Of a DNA stretch of 5,080 bases, positions 5,046 to 5,080 are shown piece by piece. The stretch lies in contig VAZL01000436.1 in the NCBI GenBank assembly GCA_005883445.1, positions 1-5,080 of the forward strand, given 5' to 3'. Made by a program: the position numbers and the translations under genes. Positions within the stretch are counted from its first letter, which is position 1. Every line of letters starts with the position of its first letter. Under the pieces are notes generated by a model, which saw only the letters and a program-made list of their open reading frames with translations, ran no database searches and was not told the DNA's origin. The stretch is from Alphaproteobacteria bacterium. Lineage in GTDB: Bacteria; Pseudomonadota; Alphaproteobacteria; Rhizobiales; Xanthobacteraceae.

Positions 5046-5080
5046 CGCTACTTTGGCAGATTTTTCGCGTGCACGGGATT
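5046..5080. other. Right-edge remainder, nothing recognised
   Basis: Thirty-five bases after the palindrome up to the window edge. A short TTTTT at 5062-5066 is the only feature; too little sequence to tell whether a gene begins or ends beyond the edge. Confidence 0.4.

Noticed and set aside
1..5080. CRISPR array, tRNA or rRNA, transposase or phage genes.
   Set aside because: No regularly spaced repeats, no cloverleaf-like or conserved rRNA sequence and no transposase or phage protein was seen on either strand.

Overview
The window is GC-rich, densely coding chromosomal DNA with alphaproteobacterial features. The protein types and the end-of-window palindromic repeat are most reminiscent of the Bradyrhizobium/Rhodopseudomonas group (Hyphomicrobiales). 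This placement is inferred from gene content and base composition only; no marker gene is present to settle it.

Layout, left to right. (1) Positions 1-528, minus strand: the N-terminal 176 residues of a secreted ABC-transporter substrate-binding protein of the NMT1/SsuA type; the rest lies beyond the left edge. (2) 675-1037, plus: a 120-residue cytosolic protein resembling the DUF6665 family. (3) 1215-1376, plus: a 53-residue two-helix membrane protein of the Thivi_2564 type. (4) 1584-1985, plus: a single-domain VOC (glyoxalase/dioxygenase fold) protein. (5) 2022-3456, minus: a polyamine operon, speD (S-adenosylmethionine decarboxylase) then speE (aminopropyltransferase), convergent with the VOC gene. 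(6) About 3457-3906: a 450-base divergent intergenic region with a candidate speD promoter, a dyad and a 15-bp tandem repeat. (7) About 3907-4974, plus: a Tat-exported amidohydrolase of the ACMSD/Amidohydro_2 superfamily whose start codon cannot be assigned. (8) 4971-5045: a long imperfect palindrome whose left arm contains that gene's stop codon.

The only clear functional partnership is speD-speE. SpeD decarboxylates S-adenosylmethionine, and SpeE transfers the resulting aminopropyl group to a diamine, normally putrescine to give spermidine. The other genes look independent of one another.

I see no convincing new multi-gene system. The points most worth checking are the missing start codon of the amidohydrolase, the repeat that supplies its stop codon, and non-consensus residues in SpeE motifs that are usually conserved.
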